Below the pieces are notes generated by a model. It made no database searches and was not told where the DNA came from. It saw only the letters and a program-made list of their open reading frames with translations. From assembly GCA_002453475.1 (NCBI GenBank), contig DKGY01000116.1:175224-188418 (forward strand): 13,195 nucleotides of DNA. The letters are read 5' to 3'. Positions 6,773-13,195 of the stretch are shown in pieces (positions within the stretch are counted from its first letter, which is position 1; every line of letters begins with the position of its first letter). The stretch comes from Clostridium sp. UBA6758. GTDB lineage: Bacteria > Bacillota > Clostridia > Clostridiales > Clostridiaceae. Position numbers and translations under genes: made by a program.

Positions 6773-8596
6773 TTATTTCTTTAATGCTGCTCTCTTTCTT
6801 AGGGTTGGATCTAGTATTTTCTTTCTTAATCTTATAGTTTTTGGAGTAACCTCTACAAGCTCATCAGAAGCTATAAATTCTATACATTGTTCTAATGACA
6901 TATTAGGTACTGGTATTAATTTTAATGCATCATCTGATCCCGAAGATCTTGTGTTTGAAAGATGCTTTTTCTTACATACGTTAACTTCGATATCTTCATT
7001 TCTAGAACATTCTCCACAAACCATTCCCTGATATACTGGTACTCCTGGTCCTATAAATAATCTTCCTCTTTCTTGTGCATTGAATAATCCATATCCAATA
7101 GACTCTCCAGATTCAAAAACAACTAGAGATCCTCTATTTCTCTCAACTATGTCACCTTTGTATTTTTCATAACCAACTAAAACATGGTTCATTATTCCAT
7201 TTCCTCTAGTTTCAGTCATAAACTCATTTCTTAATCCAATTATTCCTCTTGATGGAACTTTAAATTCAAGTCTTGTGTATCCATTAACAGCACTTGTCAT
7301 GTTAACCATCTCTGCTTTTCTAGGACCCATCTTTTCCATAACAACTCCCATATACTCTTCTGGTACGTCCATTGTTAAGTTTTCCATAGGCTCTAAAAGT
7401 TCTCCATTTTCATGTTTGTATATAACGGATGGCTTAGATACTTGGAATTCATATCCTTCTCTTCTCATAGTTTCAATAAGAATTGAAAGGTGAAGTTCGC
7501 CTCTTCCACTAACTTTAAATGAGTCTGCTGAATCAGTTTCTTCAACTCTTAAACTTACATTAGTTTCAAGTTCTTTCATAAGTCTATCTCTTAAGTGTCT
7601 AGATGTAACAAAATCTCCATCTTGACCTGCAAAAGGTGAGTTATTAACTATAAAGTTCATACTAAGAGTTGGCTCATCAATATCTACAAATGGTAATGCT
7701 TCTGGGTTTGCAGCATCTGCTATTGTTTCTCCAATATTGATACCAGGAATTCCTGATATAGCTATAATATCACCAAGTTTAGCTTCTTCTACCTCAACTC
7801 TTTTTAATCCATCGTAAGTATAAACATTTGATACTTTTACATTTTTCTTTGATCCGTCCTTTGACATTTGAGCTACTGTTTGATTCTTTTTAATAGTTCC
7901 TCTTTCAATCTTACCTATTCCAATTTTACCAACATATTCGTTGTAATCTATTGATGTTACTAGCATTTGTAATGGCTCGTCTATGTAACCTTTTGGTGGG
8001 TGCACATTTTCAATAATTGCTTCGAATAGTGGAACCATATCTACAGGTTCATCTTCAAGTTCTGATACAGCAACTCCATCTCTAGCAGATGCATATATTA
8101 CTTTAAAATCTAATTGCTCATCTGTAGCACCTAACTCTACAAATAAGTCAAAGATTTCATCTATAACGGCCTCTGGTCTTGCATCTTTTCTATCAATTTT
8201 ATTGATAACAACCATTGGATCTAGTCCAAGCTCAAGGGCCTTTTTTAGAACGAACTTAGTTTGTGGCATAGCTCCTTCATAAGCATCTACTACAAGTAAA
8301 ACACTATCTACCATTTTAAGTACACGCTCAACTTCTCCACCAAAATCAGCATGGCCTGGAGTATCTATAATGTTTATTTTAACTCCATTATACATTACTG
8401 CAGTATTTTTTGAAAGAATAGTTATTCCTCTTTCTCTCTCTAAATCATTTGAGTCCATGACTCTTTCTTGCATTACTTCATTTTCTCTAAACACTTTACT
8501 TTGCTTTAAAAGTGCATCCACTAAAGTTGTCTTACCGTGGTCAACGTGGGCTATTATAGCAATGTTTCTTATATCTTCTCTTGTATATAAATTCAT
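6773..8596 (-). CDS. typA: Ribosome-associated GTPase BipA/TypA
   Basis: Translational GTPase of the EF-G/LepA superfamily that helps 50S subunit assembly, most needed at low temperature or stress in studied bacteria. 607 residues, full length. GTPase motifs: AHVDHGKTT at 16-24, ERGITI at 55-60, DTPGH at 78-82, NKID at 132-135 and SA at 170-171. The BipA C-terminal domain ends in TPKTIRLRKKILDPTLRKRAALKK, which separates it from LepA and EF-G. The ATG has a GGAGG Shine-Dalgarno 8 bases upstream. A clear sigma-A promoter and a 26-bp palindrome lie in the leader. It probably leads a transcript continuing into mltG. Confidence 0.96.
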   Translation of the reverse strand: MNLYTREDIRNIAIIAHVDHGKTTLVDALLKQSKVFRENEVMQERVMDSNDLERERGITILSKNTAVMYNGVKINIIDTPGHADFGGEVERVLKMVDSVLLVVDAYEGAMPQTKFVLKKALELGLDPMVVINKIDRKDARPEAVIDEIFDLFVELGATDEQLDFKVIYASARDGVAVSELEDEPVDMVPLFEAIIENVHPPKGYIDEPLQMLVTSIDYNEYVGKIGIGKIERGTIKKNQTVAQMSKDGSKKNVKVSNVYTYDGLKRVEVEEAKLGDIIAISGIPGINIGETIADAANPEALPFVDIDEPTLSMNFIVNNSPFAGQDGDFVTSRHLRDRLMKELETNVSLRVEETDSADSFKVSGRGELHLSILIETMRREGYEFQVSKPSVIYKHENGELLEPMENLTMDVPEEYMGVVMEKMGPRKAEMVNMTSAVNGYTRLEFKVPSRGIIGLRNEFMTETRGNGIMNHVLVGYEKYKGDIVERNRGSLVVFESGESIGYGLFNAQERGRLFIGPGVPVYQGMVCGECSRNEDIEVNVCKKKHLSNTRSSGSDDALKLIPVPNMSLEQCIEFIASDELVEVTPKTIRLRKKILDPTLRKRAALKK

Positions 8597-8639
8597 ATTT
8601 TTCCTCCAAAATTTTATTTTAATAATAAACTACAAAATA

Positions 8640-8665
8640 AAATTGGATACTTAAGTATCCAATTT
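8640..8665 (-). repeat. 26-bp perfect palindrome in the bipA leader
   Basis: Two 13-base arms meet with no spacer (centre between 8652 and 8653; core GGATACTTAAGTATCC). On the minus strand TATTTTG follows. It starts about 9 bases after the predicted bipA transcription start. It could be an operator, a leader hairpin that stabilises or attenuates the mRNA, or a terminator for rnjA read-through. The sequence alone does not decide. Confidence 0.8.
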
Positions 8666-8680
8666 AAATTAACTATTTCA

Positions 8681-8709
8681 ATTCTAATATTATGTGGATA
8701 AAAAGTCAA
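8681..8709 (-). promoter_or_regulatory. Sigma-A promoter of bipA
   Basis: TTGACT (8704-8709), a 17-base spacer and TAGAAT (8681-8686) on the minus strand form a near-consensus promoter. Transcription should begin near 8674, giving a leader of about 77 bases. A small inverted repeat, AATGTT-5-AACATT (8708-8724), touches the -35 box. Confidence 0.75.
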
Positions 8710-8810
8710 TGTTATTAAAACATTATTAAATCCCAATACAGAATAGATTTATCATTAATTACTATTTGTGTAATCTTCTCTTAAAGCAATTAATGAAAAA
8801 TGAAACTTGT

Positions 8811-10478
8811 TTAAACTTCCATAATTATAGGTAAAATCATTGGTCTTCGCTTAGTCTTTTCATATAGATACTCTCTTAGAGCTTCTCTAATTGTTGCTTT
8901 TATAGTAGGCCATTCTGTAATGTGTTTTTCTTCACAATGTGCAAGAGCCTCTTTAACAACCTCTCTAGCCTTATCCATTAAATCCTCAGATTCTCTAACA
9001 TAGACAAAGCCTCTTGAAATTATATCTGGACCTGCAATAACACTTCCAGTACCTTTACCCATAGTAACTACAACAGTTAAAATACCATCCTGTGATAGAT
9101 GTTTTCTATCTCTTAGAACAATATTTCCTACATCTCCAACTCCAAGTCCATCTACAAAGACTTGACCTGAAGCTACTGTACCTGCTTTTCTTATAGATGT
9201 TCTACTAACTTCAATAAGATCTCCATTTTCTCCTATATACACATTTTTTTCTGGCAATCCTAACTTAACGGCTAGTTCACCATGTTGCTTTAAATGTCTA
9301 TATTCCCCATGAACTGGGATGAAGAATCTTGGTTTTACTAAAGACTGCATAAGTTTTAACTCTTCCTGGCAGGCATGACCTGATACATGGACTTCTGCTA
9401 GGGATTCATATACTACTTCTGCCCCCTGTTTAAACAATTGGTTTATAACCTTAGAAACTAATTTCTCATTTCCCGGTATTGGCGATGCAGATAATATTAC
9501 TAGGTCTCCCTTTTGTATATTTACCTTTTTATGCTCAGAAGCCGCCATTCTTGAAAGAGCTGCCATAGGTTCACCTTGACTTCCAGTAGTTATCATAACT
9601 ATTTCATCATCACGATATTTCCCTATAGAATCTATACTTATTAATGCATCTTCTTCTATAGTAATATATCCAAGATCTATAGCAACCGCAATAATATTTT
9701 CCATGCTCCTACCTGAAAGAGCAACTTTTCTATTATACTTTTTAGCTGCTGTAATTATCTGTTGAACCCTATGAATATTAGAAGCAAAGGTTGCAACAAT
9801 AACCCTTCCCTTAGCACCATGGAAAATTTTTTCAAAACTTTCCCCAACTATACTTTCAGACATAGTATATCCTGGTCTCTCTACATTAGTACTATCTGCT
9901 AGAAGTACTGTTACTCCTTTTTTTCCCAGCTCTGCAAATCTAGTTAAATCTGTAACCTTGCCATCTATAGGTGTAAAGTCAATCTTAAAATCTCCAGTAT
10001 GAAGTACTACACCTAATGGTGTGTGTATAGCTATAGCTACCGAATCTGCTATACTGTGATTTGTTTTAATAAATTCTACAGATACACTAGTAAGCTTTAA
10101 GATATCTTTTGGTTTAACTTCTCTTAAGTCAACCACTCCTAATAATGCATGCTCTCTTAATTTACTTTCCACGATTCCCAGTGTAAGTTTAGTCCCATAA
10201 ACAGGAACATTAATTTGCTTTAATACATATGGTAGAGCACCAATATGATCTTCATGAGCATGGGTTAAGAATATTCCAGTTACTCTATCAGCATTCTTAA
10301 CTAGATAGGTAACATCTGGTATAACTACGTCAATTCCCAACATCTCATCATCTGGAAATTTAAGTCCGCAGTCGATAACAACTATATCATTCTTATATTC
10401 TATAGCGGTTAGGTTCTTACCTATCTCATTTAATCCCCCTAAAGGAATTATTTTAATCTTCTCTTTTTCTTTTTTCAA
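8811..10478 (-). CDS. rnj: Ribonuclease J
   Basis: Metallo-beta-lactamase/beta-CASP ribonuclease with 5'-3' exonuclease and endonuclease activity in mRNA decay and rRNA maturation. 555 residues, the usual length. Zinc ligands: HAHEDH at 73-78, His141 (TNHS), Asp163 (HTGDFK) and His390 (IPVHGEYRH). The beta-CASP region includes ATFASNIHRVQQI (229-241). A C-terminal domain ends in YEKTKRRPMILPIIMEV. The start is a TTG (10478-10476) with AAAGGAGG about 8 bases upstream. Whether it is J1 or J2 cannot be settled here, since clostridia often carry one enzyme. No strong terminator follows; the bipA promoter lies downstream. A 177-base gap separates it from fur. Confidence 0.94.
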   Translation of the reverse strand: MKKEKEKIKIIPLGGLNEIGKNLTAIEYKNDIVVIDCGLKFPDDEMLGIDVVIPDVTYLVKNADRVTGIFLTHAHEDHIGALPYVLKQINVPVYGTKLTLGIVESKLREHALLGVVDLREVKPKDILKLTSVSVEFIKTNHSIADSVAIAIHTPLGVVLHTGDFKIDFTPIDGKVTDLTRFAELGKKGVTVLLADSTNVERPGYTMSESIVGESFEKIFHGAKGRVIVATFASNIHRVQQIITAAKKYNRKVALSGRSMENIIAVAIDLGYITIEEDALISIDSIGKYRDDEIVMITTGSQGEPMAALSRMAASEHKKVNIQKGDLVILSASPIPGNEKLVSKVINQLFKQGAEVVYESLAEVHVSGHACQEELKLMQSLVKPRFFIPVHGEYRHLKQHGELAVKLGLPEKNVYIGENGDLIEVSRTSIRKAGTVASGQVFVDGLGVGDVGNIVLRDRKHLSQDGILTVVVTMGKGTGSVIAGPDIISRGFVYVRESEDLMDKAREVVKEALAHCEEKHITEWPTIKATIREALREYLYEKTKRRPMILPIIMEV

Positions 10479-10649
10479 AACTCTACCCTCCTTTTCTACA
10501 TAATTTACTTTATGCTCTGCCTACTTTATTAATAAAAGATAAGTTTTTTGAGCATCTTAATTTAATCTGCACATATAGATATTTAATTCTTAACAGAAAT
10601 TTAAATATCATATAGTATAGATTTATATAACATCTCTACTAATAATAAA

Positions 10650-10670
10650 GTTCTTATTATTGTAAAGAAC
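10650..10670 (-). terminator. Weak hairpin over the fur stop codon
   Basis: GTTCTT (10650-10655) and AAGAAC (10665-10670) pair across a 9-base loop holding the fur stop codon. On the minus strand TTTATTATT follows. The stem is only 6 bp, so termination would be weak. Confidence 0.3.
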
Positions 10671-11100
10671 AATTATCACAAATTCCATAAAACTTTAAAC
10701 TATGATTTTTAATTTTAAAGTTGTATTTTTTTTCTATTATCTGTTCTAACTCCTCTAAAAGATCTCCTTCAACCTCAATGACTTTACCACAATTTTGACA
10801 AATCAAATGATGATGTTGATGACTTTCATCTTCATCACAAAGTTCGTATCTACTGCATCCATCATCTAAATCAAGTTTATATAGCACTCCCATTTCTTCT
10901 AATAACTGAACAGTTCTATATACAGTTGCAAGTCCAATCTCTGGACAATTAACCTTTACTAAATCATATATTTCTTCTGTGGTTAAGTGGCTACCTTCAT
11001 TTTTAATAATTTCATCAAGTATAGACCTTCTTTGAGGTGTCAATTTATAGCCCTTTTCTTTTAGAATAAGTTTTAAATTTTCAATTTTCACATTAGACAT
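10657..11100 (-). CDS. fur: Fur-family metal-dependent repressor, probably Fur
   Basis: DNA-binding repressor of iron uptake genes when loaded with Fe2+. 147 residues. The winged-helix domain (about 1-85) includes LTPQRRSILDEI and the recognition helix region GLATVYRTVQLLEEMG. The regulatory domain has the His-rich HQHHH at 94-98 and two zinc CxxC pairs, C101/C104 and C141/C144. At the position where PerR has a key Asp (D104 in B. subtilis) this protein has Glu109 in CGKVIEV, which favours Fur over the peroxide sensor PerR. From memory, C. difficile Fur occupies the same neighbourhood. The ATG has AAGGAG 12 bases upstream, a long spacing. It follows the DUF1292 gene by 39 bases, so the two may share a transcript. 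Confidence 0.85.
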   Translation of the reverse strand: MSNVKIENLKLILKEKGYKLTPQRRSILDEIIKNEGSHLTTEEIYDLVKVNCPEIGLATVYRTVQLLEEMGVLYKLDLDDGCSRYELCDEDESHQHHHLICQNCGKVIEVEGDLLEELEQIIEKKYNFKIKNHSLKFYGICDNCSLQ

Positions 11101-11115
11101 AAATTAACACAACTC

Positions 11116-11134
11116 CTTCCACCACTAGGTGAAG
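11116..11134 (-). promoter_or_regulatory. Small intercistronic hairpin between DUF1292 and fur
   Basis: CTTCACC and GGTGGAAG (one bulged base) pair across a 4-base loop on the minus strand. The 3' arm runs into the fur Shine-Dalgarno AAGGAG, so folding could reduce fur translation. A modest structure. Confidence 0.35.
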
Positions 11135-11139
11135 TATAT

Positions 11140-11403
11140 TTATTCTATAACCCCTTCATCATATAGAGTTTCAAAAGCATCATTAACTATGTTAAACTCT
11201 TCTTCATCCTCTACTGTTGCAAAGTATTCTTCTCCATCTTCATCCTTTACAACTTTTAGTGCAATTGCATCTTCATTTTCATCATCAATAGGTGCTACTA
11301 TAAAATACTCTGTCTCTTCTATTTCTAACTTGGTTATAACTTCAAACTCAACATCATTACCCTCTTCGTCAGTCAATGTTATATTTTCTAAAAAATTTTC
11401 CAT
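11140..11403 (-). CDS. DUF1292 family protein (YrzB-like, UPF0473)
   Basis: An 87-residue, strongly acidic protein of unknown function. It is rich in Glu and Asp throughout, with the family start NITLTDEEGNDVEFEVI and the typical middle YFIVAPIDDENEDAIALKVV. No membrane segment or catalytic motif is visible. Shine-Dalgarno GGAGGG lies about 8 bases from the ATG. In B. subtilis the homologue yrzB follows yrrK, as here. The 132 bases between it and yrrK hold no clear terminator, and it is followed closely by fur. Confidence 0.85.
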   Translation of the reverse strand: MENFLENITLTDEEGNDVEFEVITKLEIEETEYFIVAPIDDENEDAIALKVVKDEDGEEYFATVEDEEEFNIVNDAFETLYDEGVIE

Positions 11404-11535
11404 GAAAATTCCCTCCTTCTATATCTTCGTGATATTTTTCTTTCTATATAAAACTTATCCATAATATAATTCCATTATGTAAGTTATAATTACCTAATTA
11501 AATTTATACTATATATAATCTTAGACATGTAACTA

Positions 11536-11949
11536 CTATTTACTAAGACTATCTAAGTATCCTTGCAAAATATATGTAGCCGCTATCTTATCAACTAAAC
11601 CTTTTCTTTTTTTTCTTGACATATCAGCTTCTAACATAGCCATATGGGCCGCCCTAGTAGTAAGTCTTTCATCCCAAAATTTAATTTCTATATTTACATG
11701 TTCCTTTAAAGCTTCACAAAATCTTTGTACCTTCTCTGCTTGCTCACCTATAGTACCATTCATATTCTTAGGTAGTCCTGAAATTATAGTATCAACATTA
11801 TATTCGTTACATATTTTTATAATTTCTTCTATATCTGCCTCTTCCTTTTTTCGTCTAATGGTAGTAATTCCTTGAGCTGTAAAGCCTAGTGGGTCACTTA
11901 TAGCTACTCCAATAGTTCTGTCACCCACGTCTAATCCAAGTACTCTCAT
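11536..11949 (-). CDS. yrrK: YqgF/RuvX-family RNase H-fold nuclease
   Basis: Predicted Holliday-junction resolvase-like or pre-16S rRNA nuclease with an RNase H fold; the cellular role differs between studied species. 137 residues from the ATG at 11949. Motifs: [16 protein letters not shown] at 4-19 with Asp7, GLPKNMNGT at 58-66, DERLTTRAA at 93-101, and [14 protein letters not shown] with Asp120. The frame is open 10 codons further up to an ATG at 11979, but AGGAG (11956-11960) lies 6 bases before the ATG at 11949, and family proteins begin MRVLGLDxG. The leader of about 220 bases after the ireB terminator shows no clear promoter. A 31-codon frame in the leader ends in an ATGA overlap with the start. 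Confidence 0.93.
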   Translation of the reverse strand: MRVLGLDVGDRTIGVAISDPLGFTAQGITTIRRKKEEADIEEIIKICNEYNVDTIISGLPKNMNGTIGEQAEKVQRFCEALKEHVNIEIKFWDERLTTRAAHMAMLEADMSRKKRKGLVDKIAATYILQGYLDSLSK

Positions 11950-12169
11950 GCCCTTCTCCTCACTGCATATTGCGAACATAGGAAATCCATTATGATAAAC
12001 CTCTTCTTTATCCTTATATAGATGCCCCTTATTCTGCTCATTACAAATTAATAATTTTATACTGTTATAATTAACATTAATGAATAAAATTAATTTATTC
12101 TTCCAACACTATATACATCTTTAATGAACTATATTACACTTTTACATATTCTATATTATGTGTAATTTT

Positions 12170-12203
12170 AAAATAAAAATGCCTTAAAAGGCATTTTTAT
12201 TTT
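12170..12203 (-). terminator. Terminator overlapping the ireB stop codon
   Basis: Perfect 16-bp arms (12170-12185 and 12188-12203) flank a 2-base centre, with GCCTT/AAGGC at the core and TTTTTATTTT as tail on the minus strand. The ireB stop codon (12199-12197) lies inside the 5' arm. The tail is U-rich on both strands, so it could work in either direction. Confidence 0.85.
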
Positions 12204-12448
12204 ATATCTAGATAAGATTTTAAAACTTCTTCTAATATCTCGTCTCTCTCTAGTTTACTTACTAATGCTCTTGCGCCATTATAGTTAGTTATATAAGTTG
12301 GGTCGCCAGATATAAGATATCCTACTAACTGGTTAACTGGATTATAGCCCTTCTCAATTAGAGCATCATATACATCAGTTAGTATAACTTTTGTCATATC
12401 TTTCTTATCTTTCATTACATCAAACTGAACTGTATGTTGTTTATCCAT
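12197..12448 (-). CDS. ireB: IreB-family regulatory phosphoprotein (DUF965/YrzL)
   Basis: 83-residue cytoplasmic protein. In Enterococcus faecalis, IreB is a substrate of the PASTA-domain kinase IreK and affects cephalosporin resistance. The family core is intact: [52 protein letters not shown]. The enterococcal protein is phosphorylated on two N-terminal threonines (as I recall, T4 and T7). Here the matching stretch reads MDKQHTVQF, with only Thr6, corresponding to T7. Shine-Dalgarno AAGGTGA lies 5 bases before the ATG. It sits between alaS and yrrK as in B. subtilis (alaS-yrzL-yrrK). It has its own extended -10 promoter and ends in a terminator, so it may be expressed independently of its neighbours. 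Phosphorylation in this organism is inferred. Confidence 0.9.
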   Translation of the reverse strand: MDKQHTVQFDVMKDKKDMTKVILTDVYDALIEKGYNPVNQLVGYLISGDPTYITNYNGARALVSKLERDEILEEVLKSYLDIK

Positions 12449-12480
12449 TATATCACCTTCTTACCCTTACTTTATTTTCT

Positions 12481-12509
12481 ATTATACCATCATTGAATGC
12501 AAAAAGTAT
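12481..12509 (-). promoter_or_regulatory. Extended -10 sigma-A promoter of ireB
   Basis: TGGTATAAT on the minus strand (TATAAT at 12481-12486, TG at 12488-12489) matches an extended -10. The -35 at 17 bases (ATACTT, 12504-12509) is poor, as often tolerated with TGn. It would give a leader of about 25 bases for ireB. Confidence 0.55.
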
Positions 12510-12510
12510 A

Positions 12511-13195
12511 CTATTTTACTAAAGTTTCTACTATTTGACTTACCTTTGAAATTGCTTCATCTAGTTTTTCTGGTTTCTTTCCACCTGCTTGTGCCATGTC
12601 AGGTCTTCCACCACCGCCACCGCCAGTGATGATAGCTACCTCTTTAATAATCTTTCCAGCATGGGCACCCTTTGCAACTGCTTCCTTACTAGCCATTACT
12701 ACAAACTGAACCTTCCCAGCAACTCTACTACCAAGAACTACTACTGCATCTGAAACCTTACTTCTAAGTTTATCACATAAGTTTCTAAGTGCATCTCCTT
12801 CAATATCATCTAAAGCAGCTGCAATCACATTGATTCCTTTAATATTTTCAGCCTTATTAATTATTTCATCTTCAATACCACTAGCTAGTTTTTCTTTTAA
12901 TCCTTGTATTTCTTTTTCTTTTTCTTTTAAAGTAGAAAGTAATCCATTTAACTTATTTAATAAATCTTTTTCTCCACATTTTAATGTTGCAGATATTTCT
13001 TTTAATAATTCTTCTTTTTCATTTACATAGCTTTCAGATTTAATACCTGTAACAGCTTCAATCCTTCTAATTCCAGCTGCTACTCCACTCTCACTTAGAA
13101 TTTTAAACAGCCCAATTTCTCCTGAATTTTTAACGTGAGTTCCACCACATAGCTCCTTGCTATATTCACCTACAGATACAACTCTTACATCCTCT
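12511..13195 (-). CDS. alaS: Alanyl-tRNA synthetase, C-terminal part
   Basis: Charges tRNA-Ala with alanine and clears mischarged Ser or Gly. Only the last 227 residues are in the window; the gene continues beyond 13195. The frame stays open from 13194 to the stop at 12511, so the GTG at 12828 is internal and not a start. The fragment begins at the end of the editing domain with ELCGGTHV, whose Cys and His (residues 16 and 20 of the fragment) belong to the zinc site. [24 protein letters not shown] follows, then a Lys/Glu-rich coiled coil (about 55-110). The DHHA1 C-Ala domain carries the glycine run and RPDMAQAGG near the end. The aminoacylation and most editing domains lie outside. It ends 62 bases before ireB with no terminator between. 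Confidence 0.97.
   Translation of the reverse strand, partial: EDVRVVSVGEYSKELCGGTHVKNSGEIGLFKILSESGVAAGIRRIEAVTGIKSESYVNEKEELLKEISATLKCGEKDLLNKLNGLLSTLKEKEKEIQGLKEKLASGIEDEIINKAENIKGINVIAAALDDIEGDALRNLCDKLRSKVSDAVVVLGSRVAGKVQFVVMASKEAVAKGAHAGKIIKEVAIITGGGGGGRPDMAQAGGKKPEKLDEAISKVSQIVETLVK

Noticed and set aside
10657..11100. PerR instead of Fur
   Set aside because: The position equivalent to the PerR Asp ligand appears to be Glu109, and the neighbourhood matches clostridial fur. Not fully excluded without a phylogeny.
11519..11550. Inverted repeat around the yrrK stop (TCTTAG and CTAAGA)
   Set aside because: Only about 6 bp with a loop near 20 bases and no U-run, too weak to call a terminator.
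12511..12828. A separate 105-residue gene starting at 12828
   Set aside because: The same frame is open upstream to the window edge and encodes AlaRS domains including ELCGGTHV, so the GTG at 12828 is an internal valine codon.
519..13030. Plus-strand open frames within 519-746, 1435-1854, 4905-5132, 7275-7493, 8370-8654, 11129-11464 and 12830-13030
   Set aside because: Each lies largely opposite a well-supported minus-strand gene, has low-complexity Ser/Phe/Leu/Ile-rich translation mirroring that gene, and shows no family motif.
1..13195. CRISPR array, insertion sequence, prophage or skin element
   Set aside because: No regularly spaced repeats, transposase or recombinase frames were seen, and sigK is unbroken.

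Overview
The window is about 13.2 kb of AT-rich DNA in which every credible gene lies on the minus strand. Low GC, strong GGAGG-type Shine-Dalgarno sites, two TTG starts, an RNase J, an IreB-family protein and an intact sporulation sigma factor point to a spore-forming Firmicute of the Clostridium type. The gene order resembles, from memory, conserved core regions of Clostridium and partly of Bacillus subtilis (alaS-yrzL-yrrK-yrzB and yrrL-yrrM-yrrO-udk-yrrR). No mobile element, CRISPR array, rRNA or tRNA was seen.

In transcription order, from high to low coordinates, the layout is as follows. The 3' part of alaS comes first, then ireB behind a good extended -10 promoter and closed by a terminator that overlaps its stop codon. 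Next are yrrK/ruvX, a small acidic DUF1292 protein, a Fur-family regulator and RNase J. A GTPase, bipA/typA, follows with a clear sigma-A promoter and a 26-bp palindrome in its leader. Then come mltG, a tRNA-modification pair (trmR, trhP) overlapping in one reading unit, and uridine kinase. A class B penicillin-binding protein follows, whose Shine-Dalgarno site is buried in a hairpin just after udk. Last are pro-sigma-K and the N-terminal end of a PilT ATPase at the window edge.

The genes fall into three themes. Translation and RNA: AlaRS, BipA, RNase J, and TrhP plus TrmR, which together should make 5-methoxyuridine at tRNA position 34. Cell wall and sporulation: MltG, the class B PBP, sigma-K, and IreB, a target of PASTA kinases in enterococci. 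Regulation and housekeeping: Fur, YrrK and Udk.

Four gene starts were moved to a downstream codon because of Shine-Dalgarno position: pbp (TTG at 2972), trhP (ATG at 4914), trmR (ATG at 5563) and yrrK (ATG at 11949). This is mostly ordinary conserved chromosome. The parts worth a second look are regulatory structures at gene junctions, chiefly the hairpin over the pbp start and the palindrome in the bipA leader. I found no convincing undescribed multi-gene system.
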